Counted from the stretch's first letter, positions 16,697 to 24,796 are shown. The stretch: DNA of 43,287 nucleotides from Bacteroidia bacterium (GCA_020846025.1 JADLER010000079.1:1-43287), one strand, 5' to 3'. A program made the numbers and translations. Notes: generated by a model from the sequence alone, not told the origin.

Positions 16697-19495
16697 TTAT
16701 TGAATTAAAATAAGTTTTTGTATAACCTGACTTTCTTTATTCTGCAATTTTATAAAATAAACACCTTTATTTAAACAGGATAAATCAACTATTTGTGAAG
16801 AGTTTTCAATGTTGTTTTTTAAAACCGATTGCCCATTTATCGAATAAACTTCAAAATGCGTATAATATATCTCGGGTTGTTTTATAGTAATGATGTGAGT
16901 TGTAGGGTTTGGGAAAATACTTAAATGGTGAGTAGCCGTGTTTGTATTCTGAATATTTGTTGGCGTGCCATCGTACTTAATTTGAGCATGATTAGCGCCA
17001 TCTATTAAATGCAACAAACTATCAGCGCCTATTAATGCAAAGGCTACTTTAATGCTATCTAAAGGATTAACAGTAAATGGACCACTGCTCATGACATTAA
17101 TAACATCATTTCCGCTACCATTTAATCCAGCAGCTAATCTAGGGGTAGATAAGGTAAGGTATTTGTCTTTAGAGTCCACACCATTAGCAAAATCTATTCC
17201 GCCATTACCACCACTTACATGATCTACTGCATAAAAATTAGGCGATGCTGTATTAGTTAATAATTTTATACCTCCATATTTTCCTCCTGTATTGGTACAA
17301 AAAGTGTAACCCATTCTAGTAGCTGCATCATAACCGCTTCGATTTTGAGCATAGGTAGCCCCATCAATATCCCAGTCTGCAAAGATTCCAACATACATGT
17401 TTTTTAATGTATCAGTACTATGGATGTTTCTAACTATATATTCCCAGATTACAAATTGCGTGTTGGGTGTAGTTGCCCAAGCGTATGTATTTTGATTAAC
17501 ATGAATGTTTAATGGATTAAAAGATAAGTTATCGTTTAATTTTGATTTTGTATCAAAGTCTGAAAAAACAGAAGGTATTTGTAGAGCAATACGATTGATG
17601 GTTCCAAAATCAACATCAGAAACGGAGGGATTAGCACCGCGTACACAGTCGGAAACTTTAGTGGTATCTGTTCCAATCATTAGACCAGCTTCATATAATA
17701 AAGCAGTGTTTTTATATTTAAATCCTAAACCTTGGTTTTGAGCATCTTGGTTATATCCTATTTTTCCTTTACTTGTGGCTGTGGTACTTACATCGTTAAT
17801 ATCAATATTGATATAATCTACATTAACAAACAACGTAAAAAATTGTTTGGCTTGATAGCTTCCGTCGCTTAACAGCACTTCAAAATCTATAGGTTGATTA
17901 ATAGGAATACTACCACTTAACTTAAATTTAAAAGGATCGGAAGTGTGTGTGGCGCTTGCTAAGGTATTGATGCTACCTAAATTAGTTGTATTATCAATCA
18001 CCACAGCAAAAGGACTTAAAGGCGTTACAGAAACAGATAAAGCAGAGGTAGGATTTAAATAGTTGATAAAAGTGCCCACAATATTTAATGTGTCACCAAT
18101 AACAAAAGAGTTGTCATTATTATCAGTTACGGTTTTACTTGTCATTACTACACTTGGAACCGCAGGATCGGTGAGAGCTCGATATAAATTAATTCTGCCA
18201 GCGCCAAGTTTATTAAGATATGATGGGTTTTGAGGATAGATATTGTCAGCGGTTACTTTTAATCGTTCGCCCACTTGCATACCAGTGAATGATGGAAAAT
18301 AATGTTTTACAATGCCGGCTGCACCAGCAACAACAGGAGACGACATAGAAGTACCACTACTAGTAATATAAAAACTACCAGGCCAGGTAGAATTTACGTT
18401 ATCGCCTGGAGCACACACATCTACCATGTAACCGTAGTTTGAAGAGCCTTGTTTAGTGTCGCTTGCGGTGGTGTTAGCTACCGATAAAACGTAATTATAA
18501 GCTGCTGGAAAAAAATCACCATCAACTGCATTGTTTCCAGCGGCACATACAACGAGCGCGTTTTTATTAATAGTTGCATAATCAATTATATCCTGACCAT
18601 ATTGGCTACTGCCGCCACCTCCCCAAGAACAATTAATGATTTGGCAACCATGATCAGCAGCATATTTAATACCTTCGTAAGCTGCAATTAAGTTTCCACC
18701 AGCATCAGCAATTTTTACAGGTAATATTTTGCAATTAAATCCAGTACCTGCTCCACCTAAATTATTATCAGCAGTAGCGCCTGCAAGTCCACTTACATGT
18801 ACACCATGTGCATTAGCTTCCCATGTAGCATCGTTATCATTCATACCTAAATCCCAACCCATGTAATTATCTATATAGTTATCGCCATCGTTATCTATTC
18901 CGTCTATTATATCATTATAATTACGTTTGATACTATTAAACAAATCAGGATGTGTTTTATCAATTCCCGTATCTGTTATGCCAATTACAATAGATGAATC
19001 GCCTTTATCAATATTCCAAGCATTAAAACAATTAATGGTTTGTAAATGATATTGGTCGGTTGGGTTGGCTAATGGATCGTTAGGATTATAACTTAATTTT
19101 GGAATAAAATGCGGTTCGGCATAAATTAAAACATTTGATAATAATAATTTATTAATTGCTTTTTCTACTGATAATGGAGAAATATATTTTACTTCATAAA
19201 TTAAAGATAAATCAGCGTATGCTTGACCAGCAGCATTGTAAGGTGTTTCAGGGGCTTGATTAAATGGAAATTTTTTTTGTAAACTATTTGCTTGTATGGC
19301 ACTTAAAAGTTGATTAAATAACGGATGCTCAATTCGGTTATTAGTACATAGATGCGCATATTGTGGTTTTACTTTTATAATAATGGTGTTTGATAGATAA
19401 TCCGATTCATTAATTTGGTGTGGTAATGTATATATCTTTTGTGCAAAGGCACAATAACCTAGACACAAAATAAGTATTGTAATAACGCTTTTCAT
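16697..19495 (-). CDS. Secreted S8 subtilisin-like protease with T9SS sorting domain
   Basis: A 932-aa secreted serine protease. An N-terminal signal peptide (about residues 1-18, cut before QK) is followed by a propeptide and the S8 domain with intact catalytic residues: Asp175 (ITDTGID), His230 (NAHGVHVSG), oxyanion Asn321 (CAAGNN) and Ser383 (SSGTSMSSP). The segment DIIDGIDNDGDNYIDN near residue 196 is an aspartate-rich insert likely to bind calcium. A middle region of about 400 residues of beta-sandwich type leads to a type A C-terminal sorting domain (residues 857-932; SIFPNPTTH and KGVYFIKLQ), which directs it through the type IX system to the surface. It is probably the first gene of a run with the lipoprotein, purB and GT2. 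Confidence 0.94.
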   Translation of the reverse strand: MKSVITILILCLGYCAFAQKIYTLPHQINESDYLSNTIIIKVKPQYAHLCTNNRIEHPLFNQLLSAIQANSLQKKFPFNQAPETPYNAAGQAYADLSLIYEVKYISPLSVEKAINKLLLSNVLIYAEPHFIPKLSYNPNDPLANPTDQYHLQTINCFNAWNIDKGDSSIVIGITDTGIDKTHPDLFNSIKRNYNDIIDGIDNDGDNYIDNYMGWDLGMNDNDATWEANAHGVHVSGLAGATADNNLGGAGTGFNCKILPVKIADAGGNLIAAYEGIKYAADHGCQIINCSWGGGGSSQYGQDIIDYATINKNALVVCAAGNNAVDGDFFPAAYNYVLSVANTTASDTKQGSSNYGYMVDVCAPGDNVNSTWPGSFYITSSGTSMSSPVVAGAAGIVKHYFPSFTGMQVGERLKVTADNIYPQNPSYLNKLGAGRINLYRALTDPAVPSVVMTSKTVTDNNDNSFVIGDTLNIVGTFINYLNPTSALSVSVTPLSPFAVVIDNTTNLGSINTLASATHTSDPFKFKLSGSIPINQPIDFEVLLSDGSYQAKQFFTLFVNVDYINIDINDVSTTATSKGKIGYNQDAQNQGLGFKYKNTALLYEAGLMIGTDTTKVSDCVRGANPSVSDVDFGTINRIALQIPSVFSDFDTKSKLNDNLSFNPLNIHVNQNTYAWATTPNTQFVIWEYIVRNIHSTDTLKNMYVGIFADWDIDGATYAQNRSGYDAATRMGYTFCTNTGGKYGGIKLLTNTASPNFYAVDHVSGGNGGIDFANGVDSKDKYLTLSTPRLAAGLNGSGNDVINVMSSGPFTVNPLDSIKVAFALIGADSLLHLIDGANHAQIKYDGTPTNIQNTNTATHHLSIFPNPTTHIITIKQPEIYYTHFEVYSINGQSVLKNNIENSSQIVDLSCLNKGVYFIKLQNKESQVIQKLILIQ

Positions 19496-19514
19496 GGTTA
19501 GTTAATTAATATTC

Positions 19515-19522
19515 TAAAGGTA
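19515..19522 (-). promoter_or_regulatory. Possible -7 box for the subtilase gene
   Basis: Minus-strand TACCTTTA matches TAnnTTTG at 7 of 8 positions (with the last base changed) and ends 19 bp before the subtilase ATG. A T-rich tetramer lies at -33 spacing. Weak. Confidence 0.35.
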
Positions 19523-19576
19523 GGAAAATTAATTTAGTTTTAAAACTTTATACATTAACCATAACAATTATTATAA

Positions 19577-19584
19577 TACATTTG
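19577..19584 (+). promoter_or_regulatory. -7 box for the short GNAT gene
   Basis: TACATTTG matches TAnnTTTG exactly and ends only 7 bp before the ATG at 19592, so the transcript would have almost no leader. No clear -33 TTTG. Confidence 0.45.
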
Positions 19585-19591
19585 TTAAATC

Positions 19592-20020
19592 ATGCCAAAC
19601 GTTGAACTTTTACAAACAATTCCGCAGTTGATGTTTGAAGAAATTGTAGCCCACATCTCATCATTTGATTTAGATAATAGAGCTCTACAAAAACATGAGT
19701 TTGTGGCTGTTTCTTGTCAAAAAAAGATTATTGCATTTGGTAGAATTAAAGAACACTCTACTTGTTCGGAACTTTGTTCTTTGGGAGTTTTAGAGCCTAA
19801 ACGATTAAAAGGTTTTGGAAAAAAAGTGGTACAGGCTTTAATAAATAAAGCCACTCAACCTTTGTTTTTAGTTTGTATTATTCCAGATTATTTTAAACCA
19901 ATGGGGTTTGAAATTTGTGAAAAATATCCAATGGAAATTGCCCAGAAATTACGCTATTGTACAAATGAATTGGTAGTGCCCGAAAAATATGTAGTTATGC
20001 AATATAAGACAAAGGTTTAA
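19592..20020 (+). CDS. Short GNAT N-acetyltransferase
   Basis: A 142-aa protein that fits a small GNAT acetyltransferase. The acetyl-CoA-binding motif A is LGVLEPKRLKGFGKKVVQAL, with the (Q/R)xxGxG loop as RLKGFG, preceded by a strand ending in SELCSLGV. The C-terminal part LVCIIPDYFKPMGFEICEK matches motif B, including the usual aromatic-Gly-Phe turn. The substrate is unknown. It is divergent from the subtilase and separated by 35 bp from the VOC gene, which has its own -7 box. Confidence 0.78.
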   Translation: MPNVELLQTIPQLMFEEIVAHISSFDLDNRALQKHEFVAVSCQKKIIAFGRIKEHSTCSELCSLGVLEPKRLKGFGKKVVQALINKATQPLFLVCIIPDYFKPMGFEICEKYPMEIAQKLRYCTNELVVPEKYVVMQYKTKV

Positions 20021-20030
20021 TTTATAATTT

Positions 20031-20038
20031 TATCTTTG
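20031..20038 (+). promoter_or_regulatory. -7 box for the VOC gene
   Basis: TATCTTTG matches TAnnTTTG exactly and ends 17 bp before the ATG at 20056. The -33 region is AT-rich without a clear TTTG. Confidence 0.5.
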
Positions 20039-20055
20039 TGATCTAATTTTTTTAT

Positions 20056-21117
20056 ATGAGTTATATTATTTCAGGCATTCAACAATTGGGCGTTGGAAAC
20101 ACCAATGTTCATGAAACATTTAAGTGGTATCGTCAAGCGTTTGGCACTGATATTAAGATTTTTGAGGAGGCAGCAATGGCAGAGTTAATGTTGCCTTATA
20201 CAGATAATAAACCTCATGCACGCCACGCTATTTTAGCTATAAGCATGAATGGCGGAGGTGGATTTGAGATTTGGCAATATACTAGCAGAACAGCCCAAAA
20301 AACCAACTTTACAATACAATTAGGTGATTTAGGAATATTTGCTGGTAAAATAAAATCGTTTAACATTCAAGAATCATACAATCATTTAAAAAAATTTGGA
20401 GCAAAGCTATTAACAGAAATAACGCAATCGCCAGATAACCGAAAGCATTTTTATTTACTCGATTTGTGGGGAAATGTATTTGAAGTAATTGAAGAAAAAA
20501 CATCTTGGTATCAACAATCTAATTTTTCAACGGGTGGAATTCTAGGTGCAGTAATAGGAGTAAGTGATATAAATAAATCAATTGGTTTATATCAAACTGT
20601 GTTAGGATTTGATAAAATTATAAGCGACACAACTGCTGAATTTATGGATTGGAAAGGAGTAGAAGGTGCGCATAAAAAATTTAGAAGAGTTGTTTTACGT
20701 AATTCTAAGCCTCGTGAAGGCAGTTTTGGCCCATTATTAGGAGACAATGAAATTGAACTTATTCAAGCTTTAGATTATTCGCCTCGTAAAATATATGAAA
20801 ACCGCTTATGGGGTGATTGTGGATTTATACATTTGTGTTTTGATATCAAAAACATGAAAGCCTTAGAAGAGGCTTGCAAAAAAGCAGGACAACCTTTTAC
20901 AGTAGATGGCGGAGCAGGATTTGAGATGGGCGAGGCAGCAGGACATTTTACCTATATCGAAGATGGAGATGGAACCTTAATAGAATTTGTAGAAACCAAA
21001 AAGCTACCAGTTATTAAAAAAATTGGATGGTATTTAGATTTAAGAAAGAGAGATCCTAAAAAACCATTACCTAACTTTATTTTAAAAGCTTTACGATTTA
21101 GTAGAGTAAAAGATTAA
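20056..21117 (+). CDS. Two-domain VOC (glyoxalase/dioxygenase fold) protein
   Basis: 353 aa made of two vicinal-oxygen-chelate modules. The first starts at GIQQLGVGNTNVHETFKWYR, with a closing LLDLWGNVFEVIEE (about residues 134-147); the second starts at GAVIGVSDINKSIGLYQTVL and closes with FTYIEDGDGTLIEFVETK (about residues 296-313). Such tandem modules occur in glyoxalases, extradiol dioxygenases and bleomycin-resistance-like proteins that bind a metal and a small molecule. Candidate metal ligands are a His or Glu at equivalent positions of each module (for example the Glu in FEVIEE and LIEFVE). The substrate is unknown. It is a single-gene unit ahead of the Crp/Fnr gene. Confidence 0.82.
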   Translation: MSYIISGIQQLGVGNTNVHETFKWYRQAFGTDIKIFEEAAMAELMLPYTDNKPHARHAILAISMNGGGGFEIWQYTSRTAQKTNFTIQLGDLGIFAGKIKSFNIQESYNHLKKFGAKLLTEITQSPDNRKHFYLLDLWGNVFEVIEEKTSWYQQSNFSTGGILGAVIGVSDINKSIGLYQTVLGFDKIISDTTAEFMDWKGVEGAHKKFRRVVLRNSKPREGSFGPLLGDNEIELIQALDYSPRKIYENRLWGDCGFIHLCFDIKNMKALEEACKKAGQPFTVDGGAGFEMGEAAGHFTYIEDGDGTLIEFVETKKLPVIKKIGWYLDLRKRDPKKPLPNFILKALRFSRVKD

Positions 21118-21156
21118 GCAATTAGGCTATATCTCAAACATAATATCATATAATTT

Positions 21157-21172
21157 TGTGATTTAAGTCATA
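21157..21172. promoter_or_regulatory. CRP-type palindrome upstream of the Crp/Fnr gene
   Basis: TGTGA-N6-TCATA matches the CRP consensus TGTGA-N6-TCACA at 9 of 10 fixed positions; the symmetry extends one base on each side. It overlaps a TAATTTTG -7-like box (21151-21158) and lies 87 bp upstream of the regulator ATG. It could be an autoregulatory operator. Confidence 0.5.
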
Positions 21173-21193
21173 AGGTTTAATAAACGCTTGCAA

Positions 21194-21201
21194 TAATTTT
21201 G
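21194..21201 (+). promoter_or_regulatory. -7 box for the Crp/Fnr gene
   Basis: TAATTTTG matches TAnnTTTG, 58 bp before the ATG and 21 bp downstream of the CRP-type palindrome. With that placement the palindrome lies across the -33 region. Confidence 0.4.
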
Positions 21202-21259
21202 TTCTGAAAAATGACACTATTATTAGTGAAAATAAAAGTATAAGCGATTTAAAGTAGAG

Positions 21260-21853
21260 ATGTTTATTGAGAATGATATTCTTGTAACATGGGGTGGCGT
21301 TGCAAAAAAATATAAGAAAGGAGAATACATCTTTCAGGAGGGCGAACCAGCCCAATTTTTTTATCAGATAGTTTCGGGCAGGGTAAGAATGTTTAATGTT
21401 GGAAGTCAGGGAAAAGAGTTTACCCATTTAGAATTTATGAGTGGCGAGAGCTTTGGAGAACCTGCGTTGTTAATTGATATGCCTTATCCCGCATCGGTTG
21501 TGGCAGTGGAGGATACTGTTATTATAAAATTAAAAAAAGAGAGCTTTTGTGATTTACTTAATAATTATCCTGCTCTTGAAAAAAAATTAACCTATATATT
21601 AGCCAAAAGAATTTATAACAAAACAGTTACGGCTCGCGAAATGATAAACACTTCGCCAGAGGTGCGCATTTTAGCTGTATTAAATGGGTATAAAAAAAGA
21701 AAGTTTGAAATAGATAACATGATAGAAATACCCTATACTCGCCAAGAAATAGCTAATTTTACAGGCTTGAGAGTAGAAACGGTTATAAGAACTTTAAATA
21801 AAATGAATTTAAACGGAGTAGTTAAAATTTCGAATCGAAAACTATTCTATTAA
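21260..21853 (+). CDS. Crp/Fnr family transcriptional regulator
   Basis: A 197-aa regulator with an N-terminal cyclic-nucleotide-binding-like beta-barrel (about residues 14-105, with SGESFGEPALL), a dimer helix, and a C-terminal winged helix-turn-helix (about residues 150-195). The recognition helix GLRVETVIRTLNKM keeps the Glu173 and Arg177 that in CRP/FNR read the TGTGA/TTGAT core. The Arg of the CRP phosphate-binding loop is replaced (YPAS), so cAMP binding is doubtful. There is no cysteine cluster of the FNR [4Fe-4S] type. It precedes the membrane gene by 20 bp, so they are co-transcribed. Confidence 0.9.
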   Translation: MFIENDILVTWGGVAKKYKKGEYIFQEGEPAQFFYQIVSGRVRMFNVGSQGKEFTHLEFMSGESFGEPALLIDMPYPASVVAVEDTVIIKLKKESFCDLLNNYPALEKKLTYILAKRIYNKTVTAREMINTSPEVRILAVLNGYKKRKFEIDNMIEIPYTRQEIANFTGLRVETVIRTLNKMNLNGVVKISNRKLFY

Positions 21854-21873
21854 CAAAAACAAAAAATTACGTT

Positions 21874-23103
21874 ATGAAATTTACTACGAACTTTTGGATT
21901 AAAATCTCAATTCTTAATTTAATACTTGTGGCCTCTTTGGGCGTTTTAATGCGGTATAAAATTGGTTTTGAGTTTCCGTATTTTTCTCAAAAAAACATAC
22001 AACACGCTCATTCTCATTTTGCTTTTTCGGGTTGGATAGCCCACTCATTATACATTTTAATTATTTACTATATAATTCATCGGGTAGAACATAATTACTC
22101 TAAGTTTTATCAAAAATCTGTTTTACTTAATTTAATTTTTTCTTATGGAATGATTATTTCTTTTTTTGTAAGTGGGTATAGTTTTATATCTATTGTTTTA
22201 GCTACTTTGGTAATTTTTAATAGTTGGTTTTTAAGTTATTTTATTTTTAAAGACCTTAATAAAATTAGTCCTTACCAACCAAGTATTATATGGTTTAAAG
22301 CTGCATTGTGGTTTAATAATGTATCGGCAATAGGGCCATTTTATTTAGCGTATGTTATATCTTCTCGTAATTTTAATGAGCAATGGTATTTAGCGTCGGT
22401 GTATTATTATTTACATTTTCAGTATAATGGATTTTTTACATTTGCTTGTATAGGCTTTATGATTAATAAGCTTACTAAGTTTCTACCTGATTATCAATAT
22501 AACAAACGTTTGTTTACGCTTTTTTTAGCTACGTGTATTCCGGCTTATTTTTTATCGGTATTGTGGGCTAAATTACCAATGTGGTTGTATATTATTGTTG
22601 TGATTGCTGCTATTATACAAGTGGTAGCATGGTTTATGTTTGTTAAGGATATAAGAAAAGCCCTTAAAGGAGAAAACTTGCTACCTCGCTTTGCTAAATT
22701 TATGTTTTTATATGTTGGGCTAGCTTTTACCATAAAATTATTATTACAATTGGGTTCAACAATACCCGAGGTGAGTCATTTAGCTTTTGGATTTAGACCA
22801 GTTGTTATTGCTTATCTACATTTAGTGTTATTGGCTGTTATTTCTGTGTATTTGTTAGCGTATTTTTATGCCAACGAACTTGTTTTACAAAATAATAAGA
22901 CTAGAATAGCCTTATCTGTTTTTTTAGTAGGTGTGTTTTTAAATGAGTTGGTGCTTGGTGTTCAAGGCGTGGCTTCATTTGCTTATTTTCCTATAAGTCA
23001 TGTTAATGAAGCCTTGTTTGTTGTAGCCTTGATGTTATTATTTGGAGCTGTATTAATATTGATCTCGCAAAGAAAAAAGAATCAATTAGAATTAAGCAAA
23101 TAA
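21874..23103 (+). CDS. Polytopic membrane protein resembling heme-copper oxidase subunit I
   Basis: A 409-aa protein with about 11-12 predicted membrane helices. Histidines fall at helix positions like those of the heme-copper oxidase/NnrS superfamily: His44/46/48 in NIQHAHSHFAFSGW at the start of helix 2, His181 in YYLHFQYNGFFTF, and His302 and His316 in SHLAFGF and IAYLHL. The overall pattern of helices and hydrophobic His-containing motifs resembles NorB/CcoN-like proteins of Bacteroidota, but the length is short and I see no complete set of CuB ligands. It is co-transcribed with a Crp/Fnr regulator, which fits a role in redox or nitric oxide response. The family identity is inferred and the function is unknown. 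Confidence 0.6.
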   Translation: MKFTTNFWIKISILNLILVASLGVLMRYKIGFEFPYFSQKNIQHAHSHFAFSGWIAHSLYILIIYYIIHRVEHNYSKFYQKSVLLNLIFSYGMIISFFVSGYSFISIVLATLVIFNSWFLSYFIFKDLNKISPYQPSIIWFKAALWFNNVSAIGPFYLAYVISSRNFNEQWYLASVYYYLHFQYNGFFTFACIGFMINKLTKFLPDYQYNKRLFTLFLATCIPAYFLSVLWAKLPMWLYIIVVIAAIIQVVAWFMFVKDIRKALKGENLLPRFAKFMFLYVGLAFTIKLLLQLGSTIPEVSHLAFGFRPVVIAYLHLVLLAVISVYLLAYFYANELVLQNNKTRIALSVFLVGVFLNELVLGVQGVASFAYFPISHVNEALFVVALMLLFGAVLILISQRKKNQLELSK

Positions 23104-23131
23104 AAAAAGAGGCTAATTTTAGCCTCTTTTT
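23104..23131. terminator. Bidirectional terminator between the membrane gene and rplI
   Basis: A perfect stem AAAAAGAGGCTAA / TTAGCCTCTTTTT sits between the convergent genes. Each end has an A/T run, so it can terminate transcription in both directions. Confidence 0.85.
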
Positions 23132-23151
23132 CAAACTAGTTTTACTAAAAA

Positions 23152-23598
23152 TTATTCAGCAACTACTTCAAAGTTTACGGTAGCGCTAATCTCTTTGAAT
23201 AAACGAACTTTAGCAGAATAAGTTCCTAAAGTTTTAATATGTTCTTCGTTTAACTCAATGTTTTTACGTTCTACATCGTAACCAGCTTTTTTCAAAGCAT
23301 CAGCTATTTGAATATTAGTAACTGAACCAAAAATCTTTCCAGATTCACCTGCTTTAGCACCTACTTTTACTGTAACAGTAGAAAGTTTTTCGGCATTTGC
23401 AGTAGCCTCTGTGCGCATTTTTTGTTCTTTGAATGAACTTTGTTTAATTTCTTCAGCTTGCATTTTTTTGTTGCTTTCGGTAGCTAACACTGCCATGCGT
23501 TGAGGAATTAAAAAGTTACGGCCATAACCGTTTTTTACATTTACGATATCATTTTTATATCCTAAACCTTTAACGTCTTGTTTTAATATAACTTCCAT
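23152..23598 (-). CDS. rplI: 50S ribosomal protein bL9
   Basis: Large-subunit protein at the base of the L1 stalk that helps keep the reading frame. The N-terminal domain is clear (MEVILKQDVKGLGYKNDIVNVKNGYGRNFLIPQ), followed by the long connecting helix and the C-terminal RNA-binding domain (VKVGAKAGESGKIFGSVTN). The 148 aa length matches the family. It is the last gene of the rpsF-rpsR-rplI operon, 18 bp after rpsR, and is followed by the bidirectional terminator. Unlike every other ribosomal gene here, it has a perfect AGGAGG Shine-Dalgarno 8 nt before the ATG. Confidence 0.97.
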   Translation of the reverse strand: MEVILKQDVKGLGYKNDIVNVKNGYGRNFLIPQRMAVLATESNKKMQAEEIKQSSFKEQKMRTEATANAEKLSTVTVKVGAKAGESGKIFGSVTNIQIADALKKAGYDVERKNIELNEEHIKTLGTYSAKVRLFKEISATVNFEVVAE

Positions 23599-23606
23599 GT
23601 GTATTT

Positions 23607-23612
23607 CCTCCT
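23607..23612 (-). promoter_or_regulatory. Perfect Shine-Dalgarno AGGAGG of rplI
   Basis: On the minus strand AAAGGAGGAAATACAC precedes the rplI ATG, with AGGAGG 8 nt from the start codon. Other ribosomal and RNA polymerase genes of this window lack such a site, as is general in Bacteroidota. Confidence 0.85.
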
Positions 23613-23616
23613 TTTA

Positions 23617-23880
23617 TTATTTTAAACCATCTGCTAAGTAAGGCATTAATGCTATATGACGAGCACGTTTAACAGCTTGCGATACTTTGCGTTGAAATTT
23701 TAATGATGTTCCGGTTAAACGACGTGGCAATAATTTACCTTGTTCGTTTACAAATTTTAATAAAAAGTCGGCGTCTTTATAATCAATATATTTAATACCT
23801 AACTTTTTAAAGCGACAATATTTTTTCTTTTTAGCCTCAACACTTGGAGGGTTTAAAAAGCGTACTTCGTTTTGTGACAT
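23617..23880 (-). CDS. rpsR: 30S ribosomal protein bS18
   Basis: Small-subunit protein of the platform that pairs with bS6. The core [19 protein letters not shown] and the C-terminal [19 protein letters not shown] are diagnostic; 87 aa is normal. In Bacteroidota ribosomes bS18 with bS6 and bS21 forms a pocket that sequesters the 16S rRNA anti-Shine-Dalgarno. It is the middle gene of the operon, 30 bp after rpsF, with no Shine-Dalgarno of its own. Confidence 0.97.
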   Translation of the reverse strand: MSQNEVRFLNPPSVEAKKKKYCRFKKLGIKYIDYKDADFLLKFVNEQGKLLPRRLTGTSLKFQRKVSQAVKRARHIALMPYLADGLK

Positions 23881-23910
23881 TGTAATTAATCTGTTTTTTG
23901 GGTTAATAAA

Positions 23911-24279
23911 TTAAGCTTCTGCTTTTTTAGTTTTAGCTGGTTTTGCTTCACCTTGTTTTCCGCGTCTTTTGTCAGCCCATGCAGCAGCATGTTTATCTAA
24001 TGACACAGTTAAGAAACGTAAAATACGTTCATCACGTTTAAACTGAATTTCTAATTCAGTAATTTCAGTTCCTTTTCCAGTAAAATCAATAAGGTGATAA
24101 AACCCAGTTGTTTTCTTTTGGATAGGGTAAGCTAATTTTTTTAAGCCCCAGTTTTCTTTGTGATTAATTTTTGCTCCCAAATCCGTAAGGATTTTTTCAA
24201 ACTTTTTTGCGGCCTCCTTTGCCTGATCATCAGACAAAACGGGAGTTAAAATGAAGACCGTCTCATAACGTTTTTCCAT
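23911..24279 (-). CDS. rpsF: 30S ribosomal protein bS6
   Basis: Small-subunit platform protein that dimerises with bS18. The family start [20 protein letters not shown] and the central [24 protein letters not shown] are present. The 122 aa include a short charged, alanine-rich C-terminal tail ([18 protein letters not shown]) beyond the folded domain. First gene of the operon with rpsR and rplI, 24 bp after a good -7 box. Confidence 0.97.
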   Translation of the reverse strand: MEKRYETVFILTPVLSDDQAKEAAKKFEKILTDLGAKINHKENWGLKKLAYPIQKKTTGFYHLIDFTGKGTEITELEIQFKRDERILRFLTVSLDKHAAAWADKRRGKQGEAKPAKTKKAEA

Positions 24280-24303
24280 GTTTATAATTTTAAATTAGGG
24301 GTG

Positions 24304-24311
24304 CAAATATA
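24304..24311 (-). promoter_or_regulatory. -7 box of the rpsF-rpsR-rplI operon
   Basis: Minus-strand TATATTTG matches TAnnTTTG exactly and ends 24 bp before the rpsF ATG. A TTTC lies 18 bp upstream in the -33 position. Confidence 0.6.
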
Positions 24312-24475
24312 AGCTAATTATTTGATACTGAAAAGTTTTTAGATTTTTTTTCCATTCAGTCTATTTTTAATAACCAACAAAATATAACACCATGATAACC
24401 AAATTGTTATAATATAAGATAAATCGTTTATACTTAAATCTTTAAAACCAAATTGTACGGCTTCTAGTTTAATCT

Positions 24476-24672
24476 TTACTTTTTCATCTCATATTTCATC
24501 TTCTTGTAATCAAACTCAGAGTTTAACCAAGATTGTATATCAGAAATTGATAATGCATAATTTGGGATAAATCCAAAACAGTGATAATTCCGAGTAATAT
24601 TACCCTAATTTTTTTACTTCCTTATAGCCCTGAACTAAATTCTGCAAAAAAATCTGGATGAATTAGAAGGTT
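24476..24672 (-). pseudogene. Probable decayed protein-coding remnant
   Basis: The 517-bp gap between the M23 gene and rpsF (24280-24796) has no intact gene. On the minus strand it contains two or three protein-like stretches in different frames: one of 17 codons (24672-24622; LLIHPDFFAEF...), one reading FLQNLVQGYKEVKKLG (24650-24603) and a 43-codon tail (24604-24476) with HCFGFIPNYALSISDIQSW and a stop. The short, ordered, mixed-residue frames joined by frameshifts resemble a gene that has decayed. I cannot name the family, and AT-rich sequence can mimic this. The rest of the gap holds the rpsF promoter, a small hairpin at 24767-24780 and nothing else I can support. Confidence 0.3.
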
Positions 24673-24766
24673 TTATCCGAAACGAAACACTAAAACTGAG
24701 TAACAAGTTGCTTAAAAACACTTGTAATTTTAAATATGCTAAACAATCTTTATTTTGGTTTAACTT

Positions 24767-24780
24767 ACTCCCACAGGAGT
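24767..24780 (-). terminator. Weak hairpin past the M23 peptidase gene
   Basis: ACTCC / GGAGT with a 4-nt loop lies 17 bp past the stop codon of the M23 gene. There is little of a U-tract, so it is a weak terminator candidate. Confidence 0.35.
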
Positions 24781-24796
24781 ATAAGTAAAATTTGGG

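Noticed and set aside
21146-21427. A 93-aa minus-strand frame opposite the Crp/Fnr gene start
   Set aside because: Covers the real gene and its promoter region in antisense; low complexity, no domain.
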